Assembly: GCA_029243395.1 (NCBI GenBank)
Contig: JAQWSE010000007.1
Span: 193,690-257,689, forward strand
Direction of reading: 5' to 3'
Origin: Paracoccaceae bacterium
Lineage (GTDB): Bacteria > Pseudomonadota > Alphaproteobacteria > Rhodobacterales > Rhodobacteraceae
Length of the DNA: 64,000 nucleotides
The notes below the pieces were generated by a model. It saw only the letters and a program-made list of their open reading frames with translations. It ran no database searches and was not told the DNA's origin. Of this stretch, positions 26,259 to 35,324 are shown piece after piece. The position numbers and the translations under genes were made by a program. Within the stretch, counting starts at the first letter, position 1. Every line of letters starts with the position of its first letter.

Positions 26259-27314
26259 TTAGAAGCCAGATTTGATTAGTTCGAACTCTTTAATCATTCT
26301 TTCTCTTAATTCTGGAGCAGATGGCTTTTGAAACAAAGAACCTTCGGTATAACTTTCTAAAGGTTCCCAACCGTTTTCTTTGCCGACGGTTGCCATAACT
26401 TCTTTGTTTGTATGACCGTATCCCCACTCAGTTAGCATGTAAGCAGCAGAGGCATCTTCTAGCCATGCGTCCAAAAAGTCATAAGCTTTTTCCTCTGATC
26501 CTGGTGCATCCTTCATCATGGTATAGCCACAGACCCAGGTCGATGATCCTTCTTTGGTTCCTCTGTTAAAGACAACTTTGGGTGCATCTTCTTCCCAACC
26601 AAGAGTAAATGCTACTTCATTCCAAGTCCATTCCAAGAGGATTTCACCACTTTTCATGAGTGCTGAACCTTCTGCGCCATCGGCATGGTACTGCCTCACA
26701 TTCTTATGAACTTTTCTTAGGAAATCTGAAGCTTTTTTAAAGTCATCATCAGTTGCTTTGGTCCAATCCATTACACCTACTGCTAAAAATCCAAGAGCAT
26801 AAGCGTCGTCGACATTATCAATCAGGGAAACTCGACCTTTGAATTTTGGGTCAGCAAATGCGTACAAGGAGCTTGCCTCAGCTTCAGTTACCTCGTCCGC
26901 ATTATATGTTAGGGCAGTCGCACCCCAGTCGATAGGAAGTGCCCACTGAACACCATCTACTTGAAAACCTTCCATTCCAGCAAATCCTGGATCTACTTTT
27001 CCCCAGTTCTTTAGTCGACTAGTATCAATTGGGACAATGATATCGGCATTGCGCCATTTTACTACTGACTGGGAACAAGGATGACCAAGATCAGCTCTAA
27101 ATCCAGCCCTCACCTTTTGAAAAGCTTCTTCTTCATCAGAAAAGAAAGAATAAGTTGGTGAGTCTCCATACTTTTCTACGTAAGCTCCAAAAAATCCGGG
27201 GTCTTCATACCCACCCCAATCAAAAACAATCAAGTCATTATCTGCTGCCACTGCTAGGTTCGCAAAAAATAATGAACCAATAAATGCCAGAATATTTACA
27301 GGTTTTAAATTCAT
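26259..27314 (-). CDS. potD: Polyamine-type periplasmic substrate-binding protein (PotD-like)
   Basis: A 351-residue periplasmic protein. The signal peptide ends at NLAVAA-DND (about residues 23-24), followed by LIVFDWGGYEDPGFF, the standard start of mature PotD/PotF-type proteins. Ligand-pocket-type segments include WALPIDWGATALTYNAD, MKSGEILLEWTWNE and AYDFLDAWLEDASA. A strong GGGAGGAG precedes the ATG. The ligand is probably a polyamine or similar amine, as judged by neighbours. It is read with the class III transaminase upstream (82-base gap) and not with its permeases, which are on the other strand and convergent. Confidence 0.87.
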   Translation of the reverse strand: MNLKPVNILAFIGSLFFANLAVAADNDLIVFDWGGYEDPGFFGAYVEKYGDSPTYSFFSDEEEAFQKVRAGFRADLGHPCSQSVVKWRNADIIVPIDTSRLKNWGKVDPGFAGMEGFQVDGVQWALPIDWGATALTYNADEVTEAEASSLYAFADPKFKGRVSLIDNVDDAYALGFLAVGVMDWTKATDDDFKKASDFLRKVHKNVRQYHADGAEGSALMKSGEILLEWTWNEVAFTLGWEEDAPKVVFNRGTKEGSSTWVCGYTMMKDAPGSEEKAYDFLDAWLEDASAAYMLTEWGYGHTNKEVMATVGKENGWEPLESYTEGSLFQKPSAPELRERMIKEFELIKSGF

Positions 27315-27396
27315 ATTCTCCTCCCAAATTACGAATTAGAATTTTTTCAAAATGAAATATTTATTATACTTGCATCAAGCATTTTCACCATGAAAT

Positions 27397-28770
27397 TTAT
27401 TGAAAATGTTTTTCAACCTCCAAAACTGCATCATCTAGAATGTCGAACATCAAGTCAATCTCTGTTTTTGTAATAATAAGTGGCGGTGAGAAGACACACA
27501 TATTGATTATAGGTCTAAGTAGTAAACCTCTTTTTTCAGCGGCTTTGTCAATAATTGAACCAAAGTGGTGGTCAAAAGCTAAACGATCATCCTCATTGAG
27601 GTTTTTATCACTATGACCTTCTAAGCAACCTAAAAGTCCAATCCCCCTTGCATGTTGAATACAGTTATATTTTTCTCCAAGATCCTTGATGCGTTTCTGA
27701 AAATGGGGAGCTATTTCTTGAACATGCTTCAATATTTCCTCGTTTTCCATAATTTCAATTGTTTTTAGTGCTGCTGCTGCTGCTACAGGATGTCCGGAAT
27801 ACGTAAAACCGTTGGCAAACAAAAGCTCATTATTATTCTTATTTGCCTTTATATCAGTCATTAGAGAGTCGGAGACAATTGTAGCTCCCATTGGAATATA
27901 ACCCGAAGTTAAGCCCTTTGCACACGTTATAATGTCTGGAACAAAGTCAAAGATTTTCTCTGAAGAAAACCAGTGTCCAAGTCTTCCGAAACCAGTTACG
28001 ACTTCATCGGAAATATACAATATATTGTACTTTTTACACACTTCCCAAGTCATTCGGTGGTAACCTTCAGGAGGCAGTATCACCCCTCCCGAAGCTAACA
28101 CGGGTTCAGCTACAAAAGCTGCCACTTTGTCAGGGCCAACATCTAAAATCTTTTTTTCCAGTTCTGAGACTTTTGCCTCACACCACTCTTTTTCTGAAGT
28201 TTCAGAATTTCTTAGATTGGGATTCACATCTGATACGAATTCAATTCCTGTAACTATCGTATCAAGATATCTTTTATCCCGCTCTTTTCCAGAAATGCTT
28301 GATGAAAGCAATGTTGACCCATGATAACCTTTTTCCCGTGCAATAATTATTTTTTTTTCGTTTTGGTTTAGGCAGTTGAAATAAAAATGTACAAACCTAA
28401 TTGCACTATCCAAGGCAGTTGAACCACAGGTGGTGAAAAATACTGTGTTTAGATCTGAAGGTGTGAGAGTTGATAGTTTATGAGCTAGGCGGACCGCAGG
28501 TTCTGTACTAGAAAACCATGGGCTAGAATATGGTAGTTTTTCACATTGAGATGCAATTTCTTTAGCTATTTCTTTTCTTCCATAACCAATATTTACGCAC
28601 CACATCCCTCCTGGTCCATCGATATATTTGTTACCATTTGCATCGTATAAATAGATGCCTTCTGACCGAACAATCATATTATAATCTGACGATTCAGAAC
28701 TACAGTCTTGCCATGGATGCAAGAAATGCTTGGAATCCAAATTCTTTATTATATCAGTGACAGGGGTCAT
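27397..28770 (-). CDS. Class III PLP aminotransferase (putrescine/omega-amine type)
   Basis: A 457-residue fold-type I enzyme. Key elements are PGGMWCVNIGYGRKEIA (about residue 53), the HGSTLLSSSISG segment, the cofactor Asp in YISDEVVTGFGR (about 247), and the Schiff-base lysine in ITCAKGLTSGYIPMGA (about 279). This is the pattern of omega-amino acid:pyruvate and putrescine/spermidine aminotransferases (SpuC-like), which remove the terminal amine of a polyamine. It lies upstream of the potD-like gene in the same direction and is divergent from the agmatinase-family gene. Confidence 0.85.
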   Translation of the reverse strand: MTPVTDIIKNLDSKHFLHPWQDCSSESSDYNMIVRSEGIYLYDANGNKYIDGPGGMWCVNIGYGRKEIAKEIASQCEKLPYSSPWFSSTEPAVRLAHKLSTLTPSDLNTVFFTTCGSTALDSAIRFVHFYFNCLNQNEKKIIIAREKGYHGSTLLSSSISGKERDKRYLDTIVTGIEFVSDVNPNLRNSETSEKEWCEAKVSELEKKILDVGPDKVAAFVAEPVLASGGVILPPEGYHRMTWEVCKKYNILYISDEVVTGFGRLGHWFSSEKIFDFVPDIITCAKGLTSGYIPMGATIVSDSLMTDIKANKNNNELLFANGFTYSGHPVAAAAALKTIEIMENEEILKHVQEIAPHFQKRIKDLGEKYNCIQHARGIGLLGCLEGHSDKNLNEDDRLAFDHHFGSIIDKAAEKRGLLLRPIINMCVFSPPLIITKTEIDLMFDILDDAVLEVEKHFQ

Positions 28771-28973
28771 TTTAATTTAATTATTTTGCTTTTTTACCGT
28801 TCATGCCTTATCTAACGATTAGTTCGATTTATTCAGTTTTATACAAGAAAGTCCATCTATTTTGCCTTTTATGTCAATATAGAGAAAAGTTTTGTTAATA
28901 TTTTATGATGAAATTAATTCCAACGCTTCCCTCCATTCATTTAAGATTAAGAAAAAAGAGTTAGCAGAAGAAG

Positions 28974-29942
28974 ATGAGTAAAAATGGTGATCAGGCTTTT
29001 AGGGCCGACAATAATCTAGAAAAATGGCCTGAAATGACATATGGTGGGGTTCTAAGTTTCCTTAGACGAAAGTATTCACGTAATTTGGAGGGTGTAGATG
29101 TTGTGGTGTCTGGTCTACCCTATGATACAGCAACTACCAACAGACCTGGAACAAGGTTTGGTCCTAGAGCTATAAGAGAAGCTTCTACACAGTTAGCCGA
29201 GTTAAAATCTTTTCCTTTCGGTTTTGAAATAACGAATTCTCTCAATATAATTGATTGGGGAGATTGTATGCTAGATCCGCATAGACCGGATTCTATAGTT
29301 ACTTCTATCCAAGGGCATGCTGAAAAAATTTTAGATAAAGGCTGCAAAATGTTAACATTTGGAGGAGATCATTTCATCAGCTATCCTTTAATCAAGGCTT
29401 ATGCAAAAAAATATGGCCCCATAAGTTTGCTACAATTGGATGCCCATTGTGATACATGGGAGGATGATGGCATAAGATTAGATCATGGAACAATGTTTGC
29501 TCGTGCCGTCAAAGAGGGCTTAATAGATGTAAATTCTTCGACTCAACTGGGCCTTAGGACTTTCAATGACAGTGATTTTGGCTTTGAGATTTTGTCTTCG
29601 CCTTGGGTTCACACTAATGGCATAGGTAAATGTCTTGAAATAATAAAGCAAAGAGCCAGAGAAAATCCACTATATATTTCATTCGATGTTGATGGTTTGG
29701 ATCCTGCTTTTGCTCCAGGTACTGGGACACCTGTTTCCGGTGGCTTAGCTAGTTGGCAAGCTTTGGAGATTGTCAGGGGATTAGGAAGTTGTCATTTGGT
29801 TGGGATGGATGTTGTAGAGGTTTCACCACCTTACGATCATAGTGACATTACAGCGATATTTGCGGCGACTGTAGCCCATGACTGGCTATGCTTACTTGCA
29901 AAGAAAAATGGTGCTCAAGAGAGTATAATTGGTCGAATCTGA
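28974..29942 (+). CDS. speB: Agmatinase-family ureohydrolase
   Basis: A 322-residue member of the arginase/agmatinase fold. The binuclear manganese ligands can be seen in GGDHFISYP, LDAHCDTWED (DAHxD) and SFDVDGLDPAFAPGTGTP; the metal ligands seem complete. The family hydrolyses guanidino compounds to urea and an amine; agmatine to putrescine would feed the following PuuA/PuuB pair. Guanidinobutyrase or guanidinopropionase activity is an alternative that sequence alone does not exclude. The next gene starts 10 bases after its stop, so they share a transcript. Confidence 0.85.
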   Translation: MSKNGDQAFRADNNLEKWPEMTYGGVLSFLRRKYSRNLEGVDVVVSGLPYDTATTNRPGTRFGPRAIREASTQLAELKSFPFGFEITNSLNIIDWGDCMLDPHRPDSIVTSIQGHAEKILDKGCKMLTFGGDHFISYPLIKAYAKKYGPISLLQLDAHCDTWEDDGIRLDHGTMFARAVKEGLIDVNSSTQLGLRTFNDSDFGFEILSSPWVHTNGIGKCLEIIKQRARENPLYISFDVDGLDPAFAPGTGTPVSGGLASWQALEIVRGLGSCHLVGMDVVEVSPPYDHSDITAIFAATVAHDWLCLLAKKNGAQESIIGRI

Positions 29943-29952
29943 AAGGGACATC

Positions 29953-31314
29953 ATGTTAAAAAAACCCAGCACTAGATTTCCTAAAGCCTTACAAGGTTGG
30001 CTTGGTAGTAAAAAGATAGAAGAAGTTGAATGTGTGATTTCAGACATTGCAGGAGTAGTAAGAGGGAAAGCCATGCCGCTTTCAAAGTTTGACCGGTTAG
30101 AGAATGTGTACATGCCATCTTCTATTTTATATCAAACTATTTCAGGTGATTATGTAGATTTACCAATACCAAACCAGTGGACTGAGAATGACATGGTCTT
30201 AACGCCAGATATTTCAACGGCCATATGTTCTCCCTGGGCAGATGATATTACTGTGCAGGTAATTTGTGATGTCCTAGATCTTGATGGTAACCCGATTGAA
30301 ATTGTACCTAGAAACGTATTAAAGAGAATCATTAATCTTTATAAGCAAAAGGGATGGGATCCGATCGTTGCTCCAGAGATAGAGTTTTACCTTACAAAGC
30401 CGAATCTTGATCCTAGTTTACCTATAGAACCAATGCTCGGAAGAACTGGCAGAAAAGTTGCTTCTCGTCAGGCGTATAGTATGGCTGCAGTAGATGAATA
30501 TGGTCGGGTGATAGACGACATTTATGATTTTGCTGAAGCCCAAGGATTTGAAATTGATACTATAAATCAAGAAGGTGGAGCTGGGCAGATTGAGATTAAT
30601 CTCGTGCATGGCGATCCACTGAAGTTGGCAGATCAAGTTTTTTTCTTTAAGAGAATGATCAGGGAAGCCGCATTCAAGCGTGATTGCTTTGCGACATTCA
30701 TGGCTAAACCTATGCAAGAAGAGCCTGGAAGTGCTATGCATATTCATCAATCAATTTGTGATTCAGATTCAGGGCAAAATATATTCGTTAATAAAAAAGG
30801 TGAACCAAGTAAGTACTTTTACAATTTCTTGGGAGGTCAACAGGAATATTTACCAAAGGCGATTTGTCTTTTAGCACCTTATGTAAACTCATATAGACGT
30901 TATGTTGCCACTGGATCTGCCCCGATAAATCTTGAGTGGGCGCGGGATAATAGGACTACCGGACTTCGGATACCGATTTCTTCATCAAACAATTTAAGAA
31001 TTGAAAATAGGGTTGGAGGAATGGACTGTAATCCTTATCTTGGGATAGCGGCGTCCTTGGCATGCGGGTTTTTAGGAATAAAGAAGAAGCTTAAACCAAG
31101 AGAAGCTCTAACAGGAGAAGCATACACAATGCCAAGAGCTCTACCTCATGGACTTATCGAAGGTTTAGAACTATTTAATGAGGCTCCAGAACTTGAAATG
31201 GTTTTAGGCAAGACATTTTGTTCGATTTATAGATCTCTAAAGAGGTATGAGGCAGAGTCTTTTTTACAAGTCATAAGTCCCTGGGAACGGGAGCATTTAC
31301 TCTTGAACGTATGA
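29953..31314 (+). CDS. puuA: Gamma-glutamylputrescine synthetase-like ligase
   Basis: A 453-residue GS-family enzyme. Motifs: EIEFYL, GGAGQIEINLVHGDP, PGSAMHIHQSI, SAPINLEWARDNRTTGLRIP and RIENRVGGMDCNPYLG. It is a distant paralogue of the ligase at 19415. Its linkage to an agmatinase-family gene upstream and a PuuB-like oxidase downstream (overlapping ATGA) makes the Puu pathway assignment, glutamate plus putrescine to gamma-glutamylputrescine, likely. The ATG at 29953 with AAAGGG upstream was preferred to a TTG at 29929 that would overlap the preceding gene. Confidence 0.85.
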   Translation: MLKKPSTRFPKALQGWLGSKKIEEVECVISDIAGVVRGKAMPLSKFDRLENVYMPSSILYQTISGDYVDLPIPNQWTENDMVLTPDISTAICSPWADDITVQVICDVLDLDGNPIEIVPRNVLKRIINLYKQKGWDPIVAPEIEFYLTKPNLDPSLPIEPMLGRTGRKVASRQAYSMAAVDEYGRVIDDIYDFAEAQGFEIDTINQEGGAGQIEINLVHGDPLKLADQVFFFKRMIREAAFKRDCFATFMAKPMQEEPGSAMHIHQSICDSDSGQNIFVNKKGEPSKYFYNFLGGQQEYLPKAICLLAPYVNSYRRYVATGSAPINLEWARDNRTTGLRIPISSSNNLRIENRVGGMDCNPYLGIAASLACGFLGIKKKLKPREALTGEAYTMPRALPHGLIEGLELFNEAPELEMVLGKTFCSIYRSLKRYEAESFLQVISPWEREHLLLNV

Positions 31315-32621
31315 TTGACCTTTTAAGTATAAATGATCCAGGCGGAGAGTATCCAAAGAGTTACTATACATCTACTGTTAATATACAAAACCATTTACCA
31401 TCTCTTCAAGAAAATATTAAATGTCAAATATGTATAATTGGAGCTGGATTCACCGGCCTATCCGCGGCATTGTCTCTTTCAGATCTTGGTTATGAAGCTG
31501 TAGTTTTAGAGGCTAATAGAATAGGTTTTGGAGCTTCTGGTAGAAATGGTGGACAAGTTGGATCCGGACAAAGATGGAATCAAGAAAAACTGGAAATGCA
31601 TTTTGGATTTAAGGATGCTCAGATCTTCTGGAACATCGCAGAAGATGCAAAAAAAGAAGTTTATTCAAGAATAAAACGGCACGCCATTAAATGTGATTAT
31701 AATTCAGGGATCATACATGCCTCCATCAATCAGAGGGATACTCTTGATAGCTATGATCAGGCAGATCAATTAAGAAACAAGTATAATTACCAACACTTGA
31801 GGAAGTTAAATGAGAAGGAAATTTCTGAAATTCTTGATACTGATTTTTATAAAGGTGGTTATTTAGATCTTGGAGCCAGCCATTTGAATCCGTTAAAGTT
31901 TGTAATGGGTTTGGGAAGTGCAGCACAAACTGCTGGCGCTAGAATCTATGAAAAAACTAAAGTGGTGAAGATTGAATATGGGAAAAAGAACAAACTAACT
32001 ACTAGTACTGGGACCGTTGTAGATAGTGATTATTTGTTAATCGCTTGCAATGGTTATTTGGGTAATTTGGATCAACAGACAGCCTCACGAGTGATGCCCA
32101 TAAACAATTTTATTATTGCCACTGAACCTTTAAAGTCCGGCTTTTTAAAACCTTTTTTACGGTACAATTATGCAGTCGCTGATAGTAAGTTTATTCCCAA
32201 TTATTTCCGCCCCTCACCAGACAAGCGTTTAATTTTTGGGGGAGGTGAAAATTATACTTACAAGTTTCCAAAGAATTTCAAAAAAATTTCCAGGGGGAAA
32301 ATGGTTAAAATTTATCCACAATTGAAAGACACGAAGATTGATTTTTCATGGGGAGGAACGCTAGCAATAACCAGAAACCGGTTGCCTTGTTTCAGAAAAG
32401 TTTCACGTACTGCGTTTTCAATTTCAGGATACTCCGGTCATGGTGTTGCTTTGTCTGTAATTGCTGGAAAAATATTTGCAGAACTTATTGCTAAAAAATC
32501 TGAAAAATTTGATTATTTTTCCCAATTACCCATTGAACCATTTCCGGGGAAATCAAGCCTTAGATGGCCTCTTTTGGTATTAGGAATGTTTTGGTATTCC
32601 TTAAGAGATCGTTTCAAATAA
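31311..32621 (+). CDS. puuB: Gamma-glutamylputrescine oxidase-like FAD oxidoreductase
   Basis: A 436-residue DAO-family flavoprotein. The FAD motif CIIGAGFTGLSAALSLSDLG lies at about residues 41-60, and IGFGASGRNGGQVGSGQR, immediately after, is the mark of the PuuB/OrdL group. C-terminal SGYSGHGVALSVIAGKIFAE is the second FAD-contact region. The predicted reaction is oxidation of gamma-glutamylputrescine to the aldehyde. It is last in the speB-puuA-puuB unit; PuuC (dehydrogenase) and PuuD (hydrolase) are not in the window, so the pathway must be completed elsewhere. Confidence 0.85.
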   Translation: MIDLLSINDPGGEYPKSYYTSTVNIQNHLPSLQENIKCQICIIGAGFTGLSAALSLSDLGYEAVVLEANRIGFGASGRNGGQVGSGQRWNQEKLEMHFGFKDAQIFWNIAEDAKKEVYSRIKRHAIKCDYNSGIIHASINQRDTLDSYDQADQLRNKYNYQHLRKLNEKEISEILDTDFYKGGYLDLGASHLNPLKFVMGLGSAAQTAGARIYEKTKVVKIEYGKKNKLTTSTGTVVDSDYLLIACNGYLGNLDQQTASRVMPINNFIIATEPLKSGFLKPFLRYNYAVADSKFIPNYFRPSPDKRLIFGGGENYTYKFPKNFKKISRGKMVKIYPQLKDTKIDFSWGGTLAITRNRLPCFRKVSRTAFSISGYSGHGVALSVIAGKIFAELIAKKSEKFDYFSQLPIEPFPGKSSLRWPLLVLGMFWYSLRDRFK

Positions 32622-32714
32622 GATTTGCTAAAATAATCTGTTGGAGATATTGACTTTCAAAATAAAAAAGGCATAAGGCAACTAAAGTTATAGCAAATAC
32701 CTGGAGTAAAAATT

Positions 32715-33716
32715 ATGACCGTAAAAGTTGGAATTAACGGATTTGGAAGAATTGGCAGAAATGTTCTAAGAGGCATTTTAGAAGCAGGGAGAAAAGACAT
32801 TGAAGTTATTGCAATCAATGATTTAGGTCCTGTTGAGACAAATGCTCATTTGTTGCAGTTTGATAGCGTTCACGGCAGGTTCCCCGGTACCGTTGAAGTA
32901 GTTGAAGGCGGAATAGATGCTGGGAGTGGAACTATTCTTGTTACTGCAGAAAGAGATCCCTCCAAACTACCTTGGGATGATGTTGATATTGCTTTAGAAT
33001 GTACGGGAATTTTCACTGACCGCGACAAGGCGGCTTTGCATTTGCAGAATGGTGCGAAGAGAGTGTTGGTATCAGCTCCAGCATCAGGAGCAGACAAAAC
33101 GGTGGTTTATGGGGTAAACCATGATAGTTTGACTTCTGACCATTTGGTTGTATCTAATGCCTCATGCACTACTAATTGCCTTGCTCCTGTCGCGATGGTT
33201 TTAAACGAAAAATTTGGAATCAAGACCGGGTACATGACCACCATCCATAGCTATACTGGTGACCAACCGTCTTTAGATACTATGCATAAAGATCTTTACA
33301 GAGCACGAGCAGCTTCTTTAAGTATGATCCCTACATCAACTGGTGCTGCTAAAGCTGTGGCTTTAGTTCTGCCAGATCTAGAAGGAAAAATGGATGGAGC
33401 AGCAATAAGGGTACCTACCCCAAATGTATCTTGTGTTGATTTAAAATTCTTAACTGAAAAAATTACTTCTGTTGAAGCAATAAACACTGCGATCAAGGAA
33501 GCTTCTATGGGAGCTTTAAAAGGTGTTTTAGGTTATGATGAAAATTCTCTGGTCTCAATAGATTTTAATCATGCTCCGGAATCATCGACCTTTGCGCCCC
33601 AACAAACAAAGGTGCTGCCTAGTGGTATGGCAAGGATATTGTCATGGTATGATAATGAGTGGGGTTTTTCCAACCGGATGGCCGATACAGCGGTTGCAAT
33701 GGGAAAACTGATTTAA
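32715..33716 (+). CDS. gap: Glyceraldehyde-3-phosphate dehydrogenase, type I
   Basis: A 333-residue enzyme of glycolysis/gluconeogenesis. It shows the NAD-binding INGFGRIGRNVLRG at residue 8, the catalytic-cysteine motif SNASCTTNCLAP near residue 150, the sulfate-site HSYTGDQPSLD, and SWYDNEWGFSNRM at the C-terminus. GGAG stands 9 bases before the start. It appears monocistronic here; pgk and fba are not adjacent. Confidence 0.95.
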   Translation: MTVKVGINGFGRIGRNVLRGILEAGRKDIEVIAINDLGPVETNAHLLQFDSVHGRFPGTVEVVEGGIDAGSGTILVTAERDPSKLPWDDVDIALECTGIFTDRDKAALHLQNGAKRVLVSAPASGADKTVVYGVNHDSLTSDHLVVSNASCTTNCLAPVAMVLNEKFGIKTGYMTTIHSYTGDQPSLDTMHKDLYRARAASLSMIPTSTGAAKAVALVLPDLEGKMDGAAIRVPTPNVSCVDLKFLTEKITSVEAINTAIKEASMGALKGVLGYDENSLVSIDFNHAPESSTFAPQQTKVLPSGMARILSWYDNEWGFSNRMADTAVAMGKLI

Positions 33717-34129
33717 TTTAAATATGGGGTGCCAATGCTCGTTAAATTCATGCACAATTATGCCTCTAGAACCAACTACTTTTGTTTTAAATTCTTTTAA
33801 GTGGGCCCAGATTCTAATAGCTTCTGGCAGTGTTTAAAAGCTTTCTCTCCTGAGTATTCAAATAATATTACCAATCTTGAAAGCTCCGTTCCTATTCTAT
33901 ATTTTTGTTACCACGCGCCGGAGCATTCCTTCTTTTTAATTTCAGATATAACTTCAGAGGGGAAAATATGATCTTTTTTGCTAAAATATAATTCTAATTC
34001 AGTCTTTGACACAAGGTCCCGAGTTGCATAGTTTATCAAACTTACCCCAGTCATTATCAAAATTCTCCTTACTAGTTCTGTTCCTTTTATGTGTTTACAA
34101 TAAGTCGCAACCGTTGAGTTACTGAGCAA
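33717..34129. other. 413-base stretch without a convincing gene
   Basis: Between gap and the DUF1289 gene I see no tRNA, no strong hairpin terminator and no recognisable protein. A minus-strand frame (33908-34129) opens with TTG and would give at most 73 residues ending in KKKECSGAW, or 47 from an internal Met; it has no ribosome binding site and resembles nothing I know. The promoter of the DUF1289 gene is presumably at the right end. Confidence 0.4.
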
Positions 34130-34375
34130 ATGAAAATACCTAGCCCTTGTATTGATATTTGTAAATATAAACTAAATGGCCATTGTACTGGTTGTTACAT
34201 GACTAGAAAACAAAAGAAGCAATTCAAGACATTAAATAGCTTCTCAGAAAAAAGAATTTTCTTATCTAAATTGATCACCAAACAAATAGGGTTTGATGGC
34301 TCAAAGAAATGGCAGACAAGTTATCGTAGAAAATGTAATAAAAGAGGTTTAAACTACGAGAAATTAATCACCTGA
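34130..34375 (+). CDS. DUF1289 small cysteine-motif protein
   Basis: An 81-residue protein that begins MKIPSPCIDICKYKLNGHC and continues TGCYMTRKQ. The SPCIxxC...GxCxGCxRT pattern is that of DUF1289 (YdhL-type) proteins, whose four cysteines suggest a metal or Fe-S site. Its C-terminal half is basic and diverged from the usual short form. Its end overlaps the end of the convergent dps gene by 8 bases. Confidence 0.75.
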   Translation: MKIPSPCIDICKYKLNGHCTGCYMTRKQKKQFKTLNSFSEKRIFLSKLITKQIGFDGSKKWQTSYRRKCNKRGLNYEKLIT

Positions 34376-34838
34376 GGTGTGAATTAAGAAGCCAAGCGAA
34401 TTTCTCATGTACCTGCCCTCTGGTTATTGCTAGATCTTGAGTTAGTAAATCACCATTTTTTTCAGCTAACGCTGCTACACCACCCAAGGTAGCTGCTACA
34501 GTTGTTTGCGCTTCAGCTAACATTTCAATCATGGCCCTATCATCAATTTTTCCATTACTTTCCGTGACCTTTGAGGTTTTAACCATTTGACTAAGTTCAC
34601 CATTTGCGTGACCTCCAATTGCCTTAATTCTCTCGGCCAATTCATCCTGTGCTAAGAAGTGATCTTCATAAATTTTTTGAAACAACTCGTGCAGTGGTCC
34701 AAAAGCCATTCCCGTCACATTCCAATGAAAGTTTTGTGCCATCATAGTTGTGACGACTAATTCAGCAACACTTTGGTTTAATCCAATTTCAAGCTCTTTT
34801 CTCGAATCTGTACTTAAAATTCTTTCAGTTTGTCCCAT
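34368..34838 (-). CDS. dps: Dps-family ferritin-like DNA-protection protein
   Basis: A 156-residue four-helix protein of the Dps family, which stores iron as ferric oxide using H2O2 and protects DNA in stress. The ferroxidase-centre motif is visible as AQNFHWNVTG...FQKIYEDHFLAQDELAERI (about residues 33-69), with the intersubunit His, Asp and Glu ligands in place. The N-terminus is short and only weakly charged, so DNA binding may be weak. AGGA precedes the ATG at good spacing. An unknown gene lies 18 bases upstream in the same direction. Confidence 0.92.
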   Translation of the reverse strand: MGQTERILSTDSRKELEIGLNQSVAELVVTTMMAQNFHWNVTGMAFGPLHELFQKIYEDHFLAQDELAERIKAIGGHANGELSQMVKTSKVTESNGKIDDRAMIEMLAEAQTTVAATLGGVAALAEKNGDLLTQDLAITRGQVHEKFAWLLNSHLR

Positions 34839-34856
34839 TTGCTTTTCCTTTCGCTA

Positions 34857-35324
34857 CTAGAGAGAATCAATGTCTTGTACCAAACCATCTAACAAGAAAT
34901 ACATATATGACCTCTTGTTGATATTTTCTACCCTGCTACTCAACAAAAATTTAATACTAATGTGATCATTTTTACTGAAGCTAGTTATGAGCCTTGATAG
35001 CCATTCTTCATCAAAACTCAAATTTGGTTCACTAGGAAGCCTAAATACTGGAGGTTTGCCGAGAGCCTCATTCAATGTCCGGAGAATGCCATAGGCAAAA
35101 AAACGTGCGGATTTTTCTTTATCGACTTGGATCAGTTTACAGGCTTCATCAAGACTTATTCTTGATTCAATTCGACAGCTTATCATAAGAAACCGTAGTT
35201 TGTTTATTATGTTTAATAAACGGTCTGATTCCACATTTCCCAAAGTGTTAATAGTGGACTTAGCATTTAAATTATTGTCATGCATTTTGGTTATAGAGAT
35301 CGAAAAGAATTTTTTAGGTATCAT
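34857..35324 (-). CDS. Unknown protein upstream of dps
   Basis: I do not recognise this 155-residue protein. It has no signal peptide or membrane span and looks largely helical; features that stand out are SRISLDEACKLIQVDKEKSARFFAYGILRTL and the motif ALGKPPVFRLPSEPNLSFDEEWLSRLI. The ordered Leu/Ile spacing and the internal proline-rich motif suggest a real protein. The start is uncertain (Met at residue 14 is an alternative). It is 18 bases from dps and probably cotranscribed with it, so a stress-related role is possible, but nothing in the sequence shows one. Confidence 0.6.
   Translation of the reverse strand: MIPKKFFSISITKMHDNNLNAKSTINTLGNVESDRLLNIINKLRFLMISCRIESRISLDEACKLIQVDKEKSARFFAYGILRTLNEALGKPPVFRLPSEPNLSFDEEWLSRLITSFSKNDHISIKFLLSSRVENINKRSYMYFLLDGLVQDIDSL

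Noticed and set aside
27383-27395. TTTCA-CCA-TGAAA palindrome between the transaminase and binding-protein genes
   Set aside because: Resembles the IclR half-sites but the spacer is 3 instead of 5 bases and the flanks do not match; likely chance.
33908-34129. 73-codon minus-strand frame
   Set aside because: TTG start without ribosome binding site, no recognisable similarity; kept only as a note in the gap entry.
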